Origin: an uncultured bacterium
GTDB lineage: Bacteria; Desulfobacterota; Desulfovibrionia; Desulfovibrionales; Desulfovibrionaceae
Direction: 5' to 3'
Assembly: GCA_905214305.1 (NCBI GenBank)
Contig: CAJMLK010000010.1
Location: 4,606 to 68,605, forward strand
DNA: 64,000 bases
The notes beneath the pieces are model-generated. The model saw nothing but the letters and a program-made list of their open reading frames with translations. It was not told where the DNA came from and ran no database searches. Position numbers and translations under genes: made by a program. Shown in pieces: positions 33,524 to 42,593 of this stretch; position 1 is the stretch's first letter; every line of letters starts with the position of its first letter.

Positions 33524-33827
33524 ACTGCCTCCCAAACGTTGATAAGTTCGTCGAGTTACCGTCAATAACAGTAATTCGCGGTGTGCCCGCCACGTTGCCA
33601 ACTCACTAGCAGGAAAAAACCTTTGGAGGCGGCAACTGTCTTTTACATAACCGTCTTCATGAAAAACCGCAAGTTTTAAATAGGAAATACTCTTCAATAA
33701 CCAGTCAGGCCTTGTCTTTTTCAATGGCTTCTGCATGTTGTATCCACCTGAAAACACCGCGCTTCCTGCGGCTGGACAGCAGCCCGGTGCTGGGGCATAC
33801 TTATGGTTAGAACCAAGGAATATCTCT

Positions 33828-34685
33828 ATGTCACCATTCATGTTTTCCAAATGGAGCCCCGGCGGCAACACGACCCTTCTGTTCACGGCGCCCGGCCTTG
33901 CCCCCGCGCAACAGGCCGAACTTGCCCGTCAGGCCCTGGACCCCTCGGTGCTCGGCGGCGAACAGGCAGGCTTTGTCGACCGTCAGGCCCGCAGCCTGCG
34001 CATGGCCGGAGGCGAATTTTGCGTTAATGCCAGCCGCGCCGTGGGTGCGTTGCTGGCCAGCGAAGAAGAACGCGCCTCCACTGCTGCCGCTCCCCCAAAA
34101 TCAGATCAGGCCGCCCGGACCGTGCACCGGTACGAAATCAGCGTTTCCGGCTGGCAAAGCCCGGTACGACTGCTGGTGCGCGGGGGTTTCCCCCTGTGGC
34201 AGGTCGAGGCGGTGCTGCGTCTGCCCGAAATTCTCATGGAATGCCGTGAAGACGGTATCTGTCTGGTTCGCCTGCCCGGCATATGCCACCTGCTGCTGGA
34301 CGCGCGCATCCACGGTCACCCCGAAGACTGTCGCGCCGCTGCCGCCCTGTTGCGCCGGCGCTACAGTCTGGAGCAGGAAGACGCCGTGGGCGTCATCTGG
34401 TGGCAGGTGCTTCAGGGGCAACTTGACATGCTGCCCCTTGTCCACGTGCGTGACACCCGCACCGACTATCTGGAGAGCGCCTGCGGTTCCGGCGCTCTGG
34501 CTCTGGCTCTGGCCCGGAACCGCTTCAACACGAGCGGCGACAAAAAATTTTCCATCATGCAACCGGGCGGTTCTCCGCTGGATGTACGCCTCTTCAGTGA
34601 AGACGGGGACGCTCTGGCGGGCGTGGACGGCCCGGTGGCCCTTGTGGCCGATGGTCAGGTCTGGCTGCCCGACGGCGCTATCTGA
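33828..34685 (+). CDS. DapF-fold racemase/epimerase-like protein
   Basis: 285 residues. It shows the two active-site Cys contexts of the DapF/PhzF-like fold: GGEFCVNASRAVGALL, matching the first catalytic Cys, and ESACGSGALALALA, matching the second. The N-terminus FSKWSPGGNTTLLF matches the F-xx-G-NxxL/F substrate region. A two-base racemase or epimerase acting on an amino acid is likely, such as the histidine racemase of metallophore pathways, or a diverged DAP epimerase. It leads cbiD by three bases, thus an operon with corrin genes. AAGGA eight bases before ATG 33828. Confidence 0.72.
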   Translation: MSPFMFSKWSPGGNTTLLFTAPGLAPAQQAELARQALDPSVLGGEQAGFVDRQARSLRMAGGEFCVNASRAVGALLASEEERASTAAAPPKSDQAARTVHRYEISVSGWQSPVRLLVRGGFPLWQVEAVLRLPEILMECREDGICLVRLPGICHLLLDARIHGHPEDCRAAAALLRRRYSLEQEDAVGVIWWQVLQGQLDMLPLVHVRDTRTDYLESACGSGALALALARNRFNTSGDKKFSIMQPGGSPLDVRLFSEDGDALAGVDGPVALVADGQVWLPDGAI

Positions 34686-34688
34686 ACC

Positions 34689-36077
34689 ATGGCCGCAAAG
34701 CTGCGCGAAGGCTTCACCACCGGCTCGGCTGCCACGGGAGCGGCTCTGGCCGCCCTGCATCTGCTGCGTTTCGGGCATGCCCCTGACCATGTGGACGTAC
34801 CGCTGCCGCCGTTTGAAGCGCCGTCAGCTGCCGGACGATCGCGCGGCTCCGCCTCGGGCACGGATGCGGCGCAGAGCACCGGCGCGTGCGCAACTACGGG
34901 CGCTTCGCCTCTGGCAAGCAGCCACTACGCGACAAAAAATGCGCTCGGAAAAACTCCAGAGCACCTGCCCGAGGAGGCCCAGACGCGAGAATCCGCCCAT
35001 CCCCCGCAAAACCTGCATCCCAGAGGCTGGCTTCGTCTTGCGGTGGCGGCCTGCGGTTACGGCCCCGCCCCCGAGCTGGCCGCCCTTGCCGAATTTTCTG
35101 ACGGGCTGACGCCGGACACCGCCCAGACACAAGCGGCCCGCTCCCCGGGGCGCCTTGCGCATGCCTCCATCCGCAAGGATGGCGGTGATGACCCGGACGC
35201 CACGTCCGGAGCGCTCATTACGGCTACGGTTATTATGGAAGCCCCTGTGCGGGTGAACAAGGAAGTCTCCGCGGACGTGGGCATACACCTTGACGGCGGG
35301 CCGGGCGTGGGCCGCGTCACCTTGCCCGGACTGCCGGTGGCTGTGGGCGAAGCGGCCATCAACCCCGTGCCGCGCCAGCAGATCACCTTTGCCCTGCTTC
35401 ACGCCCTTGCGGACGCGCTGCCGCCGTGCCCGCCCCTGCGCGTCATTATCAGCGTTCCCGAAGGCCAACGGCTGGCACGGCAGACATTCAATCCGCGCCT
35501 GGGCATTGTGGGCGGCATTTCCATTCTGGGAACACAGGGTACGGTGCGCCCCTTCAGCCATAAAGCCTGGAAGGCCACCATCCAGCAGGGTCTGGCCGTG
35601 GCTGCGGCCACCGGCTGCCGGTCCATTGCCCTGACCACGGGCAGACGGTCCGAACGCCTGCTGATGGAGCGCTACCCGGAGATGCCGCAACAGTGTTTTA
35701 TTCAGGTGGCCGACTTTGCGGGGTTTTCACTACAGGCAGCTGGAGCCGGAAATTTTGACACCCTTGTCTGGGGCTGCTTTTTCGGCAAACTGGTCAAACT
35801 GGCCCAAGGTCATGCCTACACTCACGCCCGCCACGCAAATCTGGACATGGCCGACCTTGCCCGAGTATGTGAGCAGTACGGCGCGCGCTGTGCGGCGCAG
35901 GTAAAGGACTGCATCACCGCCGCCCACGCCCTTGAGCTGCTCCTGCAGGACGAGGCCGGAACCGACGTTATACGGCAGGTCGCCGCCAAAGCCGCCACAG
36001 TGGCGGCAAACTTCGCGGGCCGCCCCGTGCGGCTGCATCTTTTCCACACTGACGGCAGGGAATTACTGGCATTATGA
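34689..36077 (+). CDS. cbiD: Cobalt-precorrin-5B C1-methyltransferase
   Basis: 462 residues. It transfers a methyl from S-adenosylmethionine to C1 of cobalt-precorrin-5B in the anaerobic B12 pathway. CbiD pattern: LREGFTTGSAATGAALAAL at the start, ATVIMEAPVRVN, GVGRVTLPGLPVAVGEAAINPVPR, GGISILGTQGTVRPFS and a C-terminal Rossmann-like half. Family members have about 370 residues; here some 85-100 extra residues of Ala/Ser/Thr-rich sequence lie after residue 45. The stop overlaps the next start (ATGA). Confidence 0.92.
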   Translation: MAAKLREGFTTGSAATGAALAALHLLRFGHAPDHVDVPLPPFEAPSAAGRSRGSASGTDAAQSTGACATTGASPLASSHYATKNALGKTPEHLPEEAQTRESAHPPQNLHPRGWLRLAVAACGYGPAPELAALAEFSDGLTPDTAQTQAARSPGRLAHASIRKDGGDDPDATSGALITATVIMEAPVRVNKEVSADVGIHLDGGPGVGRVTLPGLPVAVGEAAINPVPRQQITFALLHALADALPPCPPLRVIISVPEGQRLARQTFNPRLGIVGGISILGTQGTVRPFSHKAWKATIQQGLAVAAATGCRSIALTTGRRSERLLMERYPEMPQQCFIQVADFAGFSLQAAGAGNFDTLVWGCFFGKLVKLAQGHAYTHARHANLDMADLARVCEQYGARCAAQVKDCITAAHALELLLQDEAGTDVIRQVAAKAATVAANFAGRPVRLHLFHTDGRELLAL

Positions 36078-38008
36078 AAAAACAGGTCGCACTGCCCGGC
36101 ATTGCCGTGTCCTCCCCCGCACCAGACGAAGAGGCGAGCCAGACTGCAAGGCGAAACGCGCTTGCGGCTGATGCCCCCAATACGCCCAATGCGCCCGGAG
36201 CGTCTTTTGTGGCGGAACATGCCGCATCCCCGGCGGTTACGGATTCCGCGACCGTGGACGCGGCAGCGCCCGTTCCTTGCCGTCAGATTGCCGCCGCGCA
36301 CGCTGTGGAGCAAGAGAGGCACGACGCGGCTTCGGATGCCCCGGCGGACAACGGACAGCCCGCTGCGGCCAGCGACCGTCCCTGGCACGACAGGAGCGCC
36401 CCCACGGAAGACAACGACCTGCCCGCGCCAGACAGCGATGACGCTCCTGCGGGCAACGCTTCCGGCACAGATCCGATGCCTGCGGTTTCACCATTGCAGT
36501 GCGGGCCGTCCGCCAGCCCGGAAGCTCCCCCCTCGCCACCACGGGCCGCAAAAAAACGGCGCAAGGCGGCACAGCAGTCGCCGCAGGAACAGGCCGCGCC
36601 CGACCCGTCGGACGACTGGCCGCCCATGTCTGAAATTCTGCAATCCTGCTTTGTTTTTGAACCCACCACAGCGCAGCCTTGCCCCATCACGGTGCTCGGT
36701 CTGGACTGCGGGCGCCCGCGCGGCCTTGCGTCCCTGACAGCCGGGCAAAAGCTGCTGCTGCAAAAGGCTGACGTCATCTGCGGCGGCCGCCAGATACTGC
36801 ACGACCTGACGGGGCAGCCCCCTGAAGGCATGCCGGACATCCCCAGCCCCGCCGACCCGCCGAACAATGAGCAAAGCCTCACCGCGCGGCTGCTGCCCCT
36901 GAGCACCCCGCTGGAGCCGATCATCACGCGATTGAGCCAGATGCGCGCTGCCGGTGAACGCGTGGTCATGCTGGCCGATGGCGATCCCCTGCTTTTCGGC
37001 ATTGGGGCAACACTTGTACGCCTTCTCGGGCAGGATGCCATAGAGCTTGTGCCCGCGGTCAGTTCCCTGCAGCAGGCGTGCGCCCGGCTGGCTCTGCCCT
37101 GGCACCGTGTGATCTGCCTGTCGCTGCACGGGCGCGACGACCTGGGGCCGCTCAACGCGGCGGTGAGCAAAAACGCGCCGCTATGCGTACTCACCGATGC
37201 CCGCATGTCGCCCGACGTGCTGGCCCGCCATCTGCTGGATCGGGGGGTGGACTGGTTTACCGCGCATATTTTCGAGCGCATGGGCGCCCCGGACGAAAAA
37301 TGCAGTCATCTGAGCATGGCCGAGGCTGCCGGGGAATCTTTTGGCCCCGCCAGCACGCTTGTGCTTGTTCCCTGTGACACGCCCCGTCGCGCCCGGCTGG
37401 GACTCAACGCCGGTGAACTGGCTGTGGACAGGGGGCTGATCAGCAAAAAGCCTGTTCGCGCCGCAGCGCTGGCTCTTTTGCAGATAGAGCCGCATCACGT
37501 GGTGTGGGATGTGGGTTCCGGCTCCGGGGCCGTGGCGCTTGAGGCCACGGTGCTGGCTCATGAAGGCCGCGTGGTGGCTGTAGAGCGCTCGGTGGGCCGC
37601 GCCATGAGCATTCAGGAAAACCGCCGCCGGTTTGGCGCTGCCATTCTGGATGTGCGTCTGGGACAGGCCCCGGACTGCCTGACAGCCCTGCCCGACCCGC
37701 AACGTGTCTTTATTGGCGGTGGCCTTTCCGGTGAAGATGGGGAGGATATTCTGGGGCATGTCTGCCTGCGCCTCCCCCCCGGTGGACGCGTGGTGGCAAG
37801 CTGCGTGCTGCTGGACACACTGTGCCTGTGCCGCGGTTTTTTCGAACGGCACGGCTGGCCTGTGGAAATCAGCCAGATACAGGCTTCGGAGGGCAGGGAA
37901 CTGGGGGGCGATGTACATCTGGCCGCCATGAATCCCGTTTTTCTGCTGGCAGCACAAAAACCGGCTGCGGAAACCACCTCACGCACGGCTCCGGGAACAC
38001 GCCAGTAA
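36074..38008 (+). CDS. cbiET: Cobalt-precorrin-7 methyltransferase/decarboxylase CbiET fusion
   Basis: 644 residues. A disordered Ala/Pro/Asp-rich leader (1-190) comes before a CbiE domain (ITVLGLDCGRPRGLASLT, DGDPLLFGIGATLVRLLG, VPAVSSLQQACARL) and a CbiT domain with an SAM-binding DVGSGSGAVALEA. Together they methylate C5 and C15 and decarboxylate the acetate side chain (CobL-equivalent). CobL-type fusions have about 400-430 residues, so the leader is foreign to the family. It overlaps cbiD by four bases. Confidence 0.9.
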   Translation: MKKQVALPGIAVSSPAPDEEASQTARRNALAADAPNTPNAPGASFVAEHAASPAVTDSATVDAAAPVPCRQIAAAHAVEQERHDAASDAPADNGQPAAASDRPWHDRSAPTEDNDLPAPDSDDAPAGNASGTDPMPAVSPLQCGPSASPEAPPSPPRAAKKRRKAAQQSPQEQAAPDPSDDWPPMSEILQSCFVFEPTTAQPCPITVLGLDCGRPRGLASLTAGQKLLLQKADVICGGRQILHDLTGQPPEGMPDIPSPADPPNNEQSLTARLLPLSTPLEPIITRLSQMRAAGERVVMLADGDPLLFGIGATLVRLLGQDAIELVPAVSSLQQACARLALPWHRVICLSLHGRDDLGPLNAAVSKNAPLCVLTDARMSPDVLARHLLDRGVDWFTAHIFERMGAPDEKCSHLSMAEAAGESFGPASTLVLVPCDTPRRARLGLNAGELAVDRGLISKKPVRAAALALLQIEPHHVVWDVGSGSGAVALEATVLAHEGRVVAVERSVGRAMSIQENRRRFGAAILDVRLGQAPDCLTALPDPQRVFIGGGLSGEDGEDILGHVCLRLPPGGRVVASCVLLDTLCLCRGFFERHGWPVEISQIQASEGRELGGDVHLAAMNPVFLLAAQKPAAETTSRTAPGTRQ

Positions 38009-38062
38009 GGCGGGCGCCAACGGCGGCAACCACGCGGCGGCTCAAAACAGGCAGCAAGTACC

Positions 38063-39031
38063 ATGAATAATCGCGAGAATGATGCAAAAAACACCTCCGC
38101 TGCGCCGGGTATGGCCGGGGATGTTTCCTCGGGCACTCCGGCCAGTACCGCCGACATGGCTTTGGGCCACGCTCCGGGCCAGCCTCTGGGTCAGCCTCTG
38201 GGCCAGACTCTGGGCCAGACTCCCGGCAAAGCGCAGGGCCACGCGCCGGGACAAGCTCCGGGACAAGCGCCGGGCCTCGTCAGCTTTGTGGGGGCCGGTC
38301 CCGGCGACCCCGAACTTCTGACGCTCAAAGGGCGCAAGGCCATCGAGTCCGCCGCGCTGGTGCTTTACGCCGGATCACTGGTTCCGCCTCAGGTGGTGGC
38401 CTGTGCGGCCCCCGGCGTTCCTGTGGTGGATTCCGCCCCCCTGAGCCTTGAAGAATGCCACACGCTGGTTCGCCGCACAGCACTTGCAGGCGGCCCGGTT
38501 GCGCGCGTCCACACGGGCGACCCCAGCCTGTACGGTACACTGCGCGAACAGGTGCGCCTGCTGGATGCGGACGGCATCCCGTGGCGCGTCATACCGGGTG
38601 TCACGGCAGCCTGCGCTGCCGCCGCCGCCGCCGGAGTGACCTTTACGGTTCCTGAAATCACCCAGAGTCTTGTCATTACCCGCATGGAGGGGCGCACCCC
38701 CGTGCCGGAACGCGAAGCCGTGCGCCACCTGGCGGCCCACGGCGCATCTCTGGCCGTCTACCTTTCGGCAGGAGCCAGCGAGGCGCTTCAGGCCGACCTG
38801 CTGTGCCACATGCCGCCCGAAACTCCGGTACTGTGCGCCTGCCGCGTGGGCTGGCCGGATCAGCGCCTCATATGGGCCACCGCCGAAACTCTGGCCCGGT
38901 GCGCGGCAGAACACGGACTGGAACGACAGACAGTGTTTCTGGTGCTGCCGGGGCAAAACGCGCCGGACACCTGCTCGCAGCTTTACGCCTCAGACTTCAG
39001 CCACGGCTACAGGCAGGCAAGGAAAGACTGA
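38063..39031 (+). CDS. cobM: Precorrin-4 / cobalt-precorrin-4 C11-methyltransferase
   Basis: 322 residues. After a Gly/Gln/Pro-rich leader (1-70) with GQ-repeats from 12-bp imperfect units (38163-38275), the tetrapyrrole methylase domain reads VSFVGAGPGDPELLTLKGRKA, then LYAGSLVPPQVV (typical for CobM/CbiF) and HTGDPSLYGTLREQ, with VIPGVTAACAAAAAAG. It methylates C11. Gap of 54 bp after cbiET; probably the same transcript. No cobalamin riboswitch is visible upstream of this cluster. Confidence 0.92.
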   Translation: MNNRENDAKNTSAAPGMAGDVSSGTPASTADMALGHAPGQPLGQPLGQTLGQTPGKAQGHAPGQAPGQAPGLVSFVGAGPGDPELLTLKGRKAIESAALVLYAGSLVPPQVVACAAPGVPVVDSAPLSLEECHTLVRRTALAGGPVARVHTGDPSLYGTLREQVRLLDADGIPWRVIPGVTAACAAAAAAGVTFTVPEITQSLVITRMEGRTPVPEREAVRHLAAHGASLAVYLSAGASEALQADLLCHMPPETPVLCACRVGWPDQRLIWATAETLARCAAEHGLERQTVFLVLPGQNAPDTCSQLYASDFSHGYRQARKD

Positions 39032-39121
39032 CAGGGGCCAGCTTCTCTTTCTGCGGCCCGATGCCCTGCCGGACGCCCCCCTGTGCAGCCCCGTGACAGC
39101 CTTGCGCCAGTGAAGATCAGC

Positions 39122-39151
39122 GTTCTGGCAGATCAGGTTCTGGCAGATCAG
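39122..39151. repeat. two exact 15-bp tandem copies
   Basis: GTTCTGGCAGATCAG twice in a row, just before a TAGAGC-element copy. Confidence 0.85.
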
Positions 39152-39156
39152 CGTTC

Positions 39157-39288
39157 TGAACGTGCATTCTCAACGCTTGCCTCAACGCGCAGCCGCCCCG
39201 ACAACTTGCGCTTGCCCCCTTGCTGCGGGGCACTGCTCACGCAGCCGCCACAGCCGTTTCAAGGCAGTTTCAAGACGAAAGTGCTCTG
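39157..39288. repeat. TAGAGC-element (copy 8), degenerate
   Basis: Shares TGCATTCTCAACGCTTGCC, CTCACGCAGCCGCCA and the GTGCTCTGG end with other copies. The gap to 39622 continues with an AT-rich segment (39360-39600) containing a GTATCA/TGATAC inverted repeat (about 39455-39490), probably the control region of the following gene. Confidence 0.65.
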
Positions 39289-39622
39289 GCCCCCGATGCA
39301 GGCAGACGCCTGATTCTTCCTGTACGTCGCAGGGTTGACCTCCTGCCGCCTTAATCCCGTTTACATCCTGATAATTATGCAGAGCGTGATACTGTTGCGG
39401 TTTTTGTTCTTTTGGCGTTTAGCTTGTACCATGCGAAACGGCATGTTTTACATTGTATCACTTGTGCACATGAAAGAGTCACTTTGATACTTTTTTCACA
39501 ACATAGTCTGTTTTTTTTAATTCTTCGCTATTTTGCCCCTTTAACAAATTCAAAAAGGACTTACTGCTTTATAACAACATTCACTCTACTGTGCATGCAA
39601 ACCTTTAACCAAAGGAAGCGTC

Positions 39623-41104
39623 ATGAAAAAACCAAACTTGCAGGATAAATACTCCCTCTTCATCGACGGCCAGTGGAAGGATGCCTCTGACGGAGGAACC
39701 TTCGAAACATTCTGCCCGTCCAGCGGCCAACGCCTGGCAACATGCGCCGAAGCCACCAAGGAAGACGTGGACACTGCCGTCAAGGCCGCCACAGCGGCCT
39801 GGGCAAGCTGGAAAAACACAGACGCTGCCCAACGCGCCGACCTGCTTGCGAAAATCGCGGACATCATTGATGCCAACAAGGAGCACCTTGCTCTGGTGGA
39901 AACGCTGGATAACGGCAAGCCCATCCGCGAAACCATGAATGTGGACATTCCCTTTGCCGCCGACCACTTCCGCTACTTTGCGGGCGTGCTGCGCTCTGAG
40001 GAAGGCTCGGCCACCATGCTTGACAAAAACACGCTCTCGCTGGTTCTGCGCGAACCCATCGGCGTGGTAGGCCAGATTGTGCCGTGGAACTTCCCCTTCC
40101 TCATGGCCGCGTGGAAGCTGGCCCCCGTGCTTGCCGCCGGTTGCTGCACCGTGTTCAAGCCCTCCAACCACACCTCCCTTTCCGTTCTGGAGCTGGCGCG
40201 CCTTATCAGCGGCGTGCTGCCCAAGGGCGTGTTCAACGTGATCACCGGGCGCGGCTCGCGCTCCGGGCAGTACATTCTTGACCATCCCGGCTTCAACAAG
40301 CTGGCCTTTACCGGATCCACAGAGGTAGGCCGCAGCGTGGGCATGGCCGCAGCCAAACGTCTGATCCCCTCCACCCTGGAACTTGGCGGCAAGTCGGCCA
40401 ACATCTTTTTCCCCGACTGCCAGTGGGATCTGGCCATGGACGGACTGCAGATGGGCATCCTGTTCAATCAGGGTCAGGTATGCTGCGCAGGCTCGCGCGT
40501 ATTTGTGCATGAAGACATTTACGACAGGTTTGTGGCCGAAGCCGTGGAACGCTTCAACCGCGTCAAGGTTGGCCTGCCCTGGGAGGCAGACACCCAGATG
40601 GGTTCGCAAATCTACGAAGCGCACCTCAAGGCCATCCTGCTTTGCATTGAGCAGGCCAAGGGCGAAGGGGCCACGGTGCTTTGCGGCGGCGAGCGCGTCA
40701 CATCGGGCGATCTGGCCAAGGGCTGCTTCATGCGGCCCACCCTGCTCGGCAACGTCACCAACGACATGCGCGTGGCACGGGATGAAATATTCGGCCCCGT
40801 GGCGGTCATCATCAAGTTCAAGACCGAAGAAGACGTCATCCGCATGGCTAACGACAGCATCTACGGCCTTGGCGGCGGCGTATGGACGCGCGACATCAAT
40901 CGCGCCATCCGCGTGAGCCGCGCCATCGAGACAGGCCGCATGTGGGTCAATACCTACAACAGCATCCCGGCGGGCGCGCCCTTTGGCGGCTACAAGGAAT
41001 CGGGCATCGGGCGCGAGACGCACAAGACCATCCTTGAGCACTATACACAGCAAAAGAACATCATCATCAATCTGTCCGAAGCCCCCACAGGCTTTTACCC
41101 ATAG
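39623..41104 (+). CDS. NAD(P)-dependent aldehyde dehydrogenase
   Basis: 493 residues. Motifs: GVVGQIVPWNFPFLMAAWK (cofactor-binding), TGSTEVGR, the general base in LELGGKSANIFF, the catalytic Cys in NQGQVCCAGSR, and EIFGPV. The end has GGYKESGIGRE. It oxidises an aldehyde to acid; sequence is like acetaldehyde/betaine-type members, and in Desulfovibrio a role in ethanol oxidation is plausible. AAGGAAG precedes ATG. Its TAG stop is the start of a repeat copy. Confidence 0.93.
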   Translation: MKKPNLQDKYSLFIDGQWKDASDGGTFETFCPSSGQRLATCAEATKEDVDTAVKAATAAWASWKNTDAAQRADLLAKIADIIDANKEHLALVETLDNGKPIRETMNVDIPFAADHFRYFAGVLRSEEGSATMLDKNTLSLVLREPIGVVGQIVPWNFPFLMAAWKLAPVLAAGCCTVFKPSNHTSLSVLELARLISGVLPKGVFNVITGRGSRSGQYILDHPGFNKLAFTGSTEVGRSVGMAAAKRLIPSTLELGGKSANIFFPDCQWDLAMDGLQMGILFNQGQVCCAGSRVFVHEDIYDRFVAEAVERFNRVKVGLPWEADTQMGSQIYEAHLKAILLCIEQAKGEGATVLCGGERVTSGDLAKGCFMRPTLLGNVTNDMRVARDEIFGPVAVIIKFKTEEDVIRMANDSIYGLGGGVWTRDINRAIRVSRAIETGRMWVNTYNSIPAGAPFGGYKESGIGRETHKTILEHYTQQKNIIINLSEAPTGFYP

Positions 41105-41259
41105 AGCGTTTTCGCCTTGCGAATATCTGTTCCCGATGCTTCCGGGGCGCCTGCTCCGGCGTTCAATCGCGCAGATAAACCGCGCAAATAAACCGCGCAG
41201 ATAAACTGCGCAACAAACTGCGCCTGCACCTCCGCGGCGGCGTCTGCCGCACGCAGAGT
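41102..41259. repeat. TAGAGC-element (copy 9), fused to the aldehyde dehydrogenase stop codon
   Basis: Starts TAGAGCG at the stop codon. Includes an expanded CGCGCAGATAAAC-like unit in three to four copies (about 41168-41222), single in other copies, and GGCGTCTGCC. The right terminal hairpin is missing or degenerate. Confidence 0.75.
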
Positions 41260-41312
41260 ACGCATGACAGATGCAGGCCGGAACAGAACACACGCATGAC
41301 AGATGACTGACC

Positions 41313-41352
41313 GTGCGGCGCGGAATTGCCTGCAATTCCGCGCCGCACTTTT
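41313..41352 (+). terminator. intrinsic terminator after aldehyde dehydrogenase
   Basis: 16-bp perfect stem (GTGCGGCGCGGAATTG with its complement), loop CCTG, then TTTT. About 210 bp past the stop, beyond the repeat copy. Confidence 0.85.
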
Positions 41353-41587
41353 GCAACAGCAGTCTGACGGCCGCAACGGTTCCGTGCAGGAACGGCAGGG
41401 GCCGTCCGCCCATAAACGAATCCGGGCAGCATTTTCCATATCCGCCCAGGCGGCCGCTGCCATACGTGTCAGGCAGACCGGCAGCCAAGCCCCTGCCGCC
41501 GGACGCCTGATCCGGCCGCCACGGGCGGGCGCCACAGCGCATGCGGGAAGCCCCCGCGCACGCCCGCTATCGGCCGGGGCGCCGAGC

Positions 41588-41619
41588 AAAAAGGGGAGGG
41601 CCCCCACGGCCCTCCCCTT
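41588..41619 (-). terminator. intrinsic terminator on the minus strand
   Basis: AAGGGGAGGGC (41591-41601) with GCCCTCCCCTT (41609-41619), seven-base loop, five T on the minus strand. The nearest upstream minus-strand gene is the 92-residue protein at 41904-42182. Confidence 0.75.
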
Positions 41620-41745
41620 CGCATGAGTGGAGAATTTCTTATGGACTGCGAACCTGCCACGCTCCCGTTCATGTCACGGAAAAGTGATACTTTTCGTGTT
41701 TGCATGGACAGTGCGGCGCTATGCCGCATGTCCGGCATGCGTGGT

Positions 41746-41867
41746 TAGAGCAGATCAACATGGAACATGCTTGTCTGATCCGTGCGGATTGTTGCCAAAC
41801 CGCACTGCGAAACAGCCCCGGACAAGTCCTGCCTGCCATCGGGCGGCTGTTTCAGTTCTGTGCTCTA
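41746..41867. repeat. TAGAGC-bounded element with different interior (copy 10)
   Basis: 122 bp from TAGAGCA to TGCTCTA, so the ends match the family, and TAGAGCAGATCAAC is close to the start of the 47620 copy. The interior is different: GATCA...TGATC and GAAACAGCC/GGCTGTTTC (41809-41817, 41845-41853) inverted repeats. Confidence 0.55.
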
Positions 41868-41903
41868 CGGTTCCACGGCGTTTACCCGCGAGGGAAACAC
41901 CGA

Positions 41904-42182
41904 TTATTGTTGAGGCGCGTCCGGCACGCGCTGCACCAGGGCCAAAGCCAGCAGCGTGTGCGGTATGGAGTGCCTTTGCTGGGGATTGCGCAGCTGACGC
42001 CGCACAAAGCCCGCCATGTCCATAGCCATATCCGCATCGGTAAGAGCCGCGCGGCTGGCCTTCTTGTTTTCTTCCAGTACGGCAAGGTACCGCTGTATGA
42101 CGGCAAGGTCGTGCTCTTCTGGCGCGAGCCTTTCCGGCGGTCCGGTTTCCGACAGGAATGCGTCAGTGATGCGTTGCGACAT
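41904..42182 (-). CDS. Hypothetical 92-residue protein
   Basis: Starts MSQRITDAFLSE; predicted helical, with DADMAMDMAGFVRRQLRNP. GGAGG seven bases before ATG 42182 decides the start over ATG 42188, and the ending TAA is at 41904. No recognised domain. A minus-strand terminator 285 bp downstream may belong to it, with a TAGAGC-bounded element between. Probably real because of its ribosome site. Confidence 0.6.
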   Translation of the reverse strand: MSQRITDAFLSETGPPERLAPEEHDLAVIQRYLAVLEENKKASRAALTDADMAMDMAGFVRRQLRNPQQRHSIPHTLLALALVQRVPDAPQQ

Positions 42183-42386
42183 GACCATTCCTCCCTGAAT
42201 GGATCACTGCTTCCCTGCATCCGGGGGGGCTGGTTCGCCTTTTTGTGTTTGTACACGGTCTCCCCTTCCCCACTCATCAACAAATCTATCGGAGGCAGAT
42301 GCAAAAATCTTTAGAGCGGCAAACATGAAAAAAAGCCGCAAAGTGGCTCCGGGCGCAACAATCTGCACCCTAACAGGCCAAATACA

Positions 42387-42415
42387 TTGCATTTACGCAC
42401 ATACACCAGTACATA
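42387..42415 (+). promoter_or_regulatory. candidate promoter of nfnAB
   Basis: TTGCAT (42387-42392), 17-bp spacer, TACATA (42410-42415), within an AT-rich stretch; 5' leader of about 170 bases. Confidence 0.45.
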
Positions 42416-42593
42416 AAAAAACGCTTTCACACAGGCCACGAAACAGCTTCAGGGCAAATGCGCCATGCTGCCGATGCGCGCATCACAGCGGCCGGTCCGC
42501 CATGCCGTCCGCAGGCCATTCATGCACGCCCCGCGCTTGCATGGGCGAGTATTCGCAGATACCATAGCGCACCAAGTCAGAAGAGGAGAGTCT

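Noticed and set aside
33524..33827. Cobalamin riboswitch before the corrin cluster
   Set aside because: I looked for the conserved B12-box-like and core hairpin pattern and saw none.
39410..39432. Sigma-54-like promoter before the aldehyde dehydrogenase
   Set aside because: TTGGC...TTGT has the GG element but GT instead of GC at -12, and no activator gene is near.
41882..42304. 140-codon frame overlapping the 92-residue gene
   Set aside because: Other reading frame without ribosome site; the 92-codon frame has GGAGG at good spacing.
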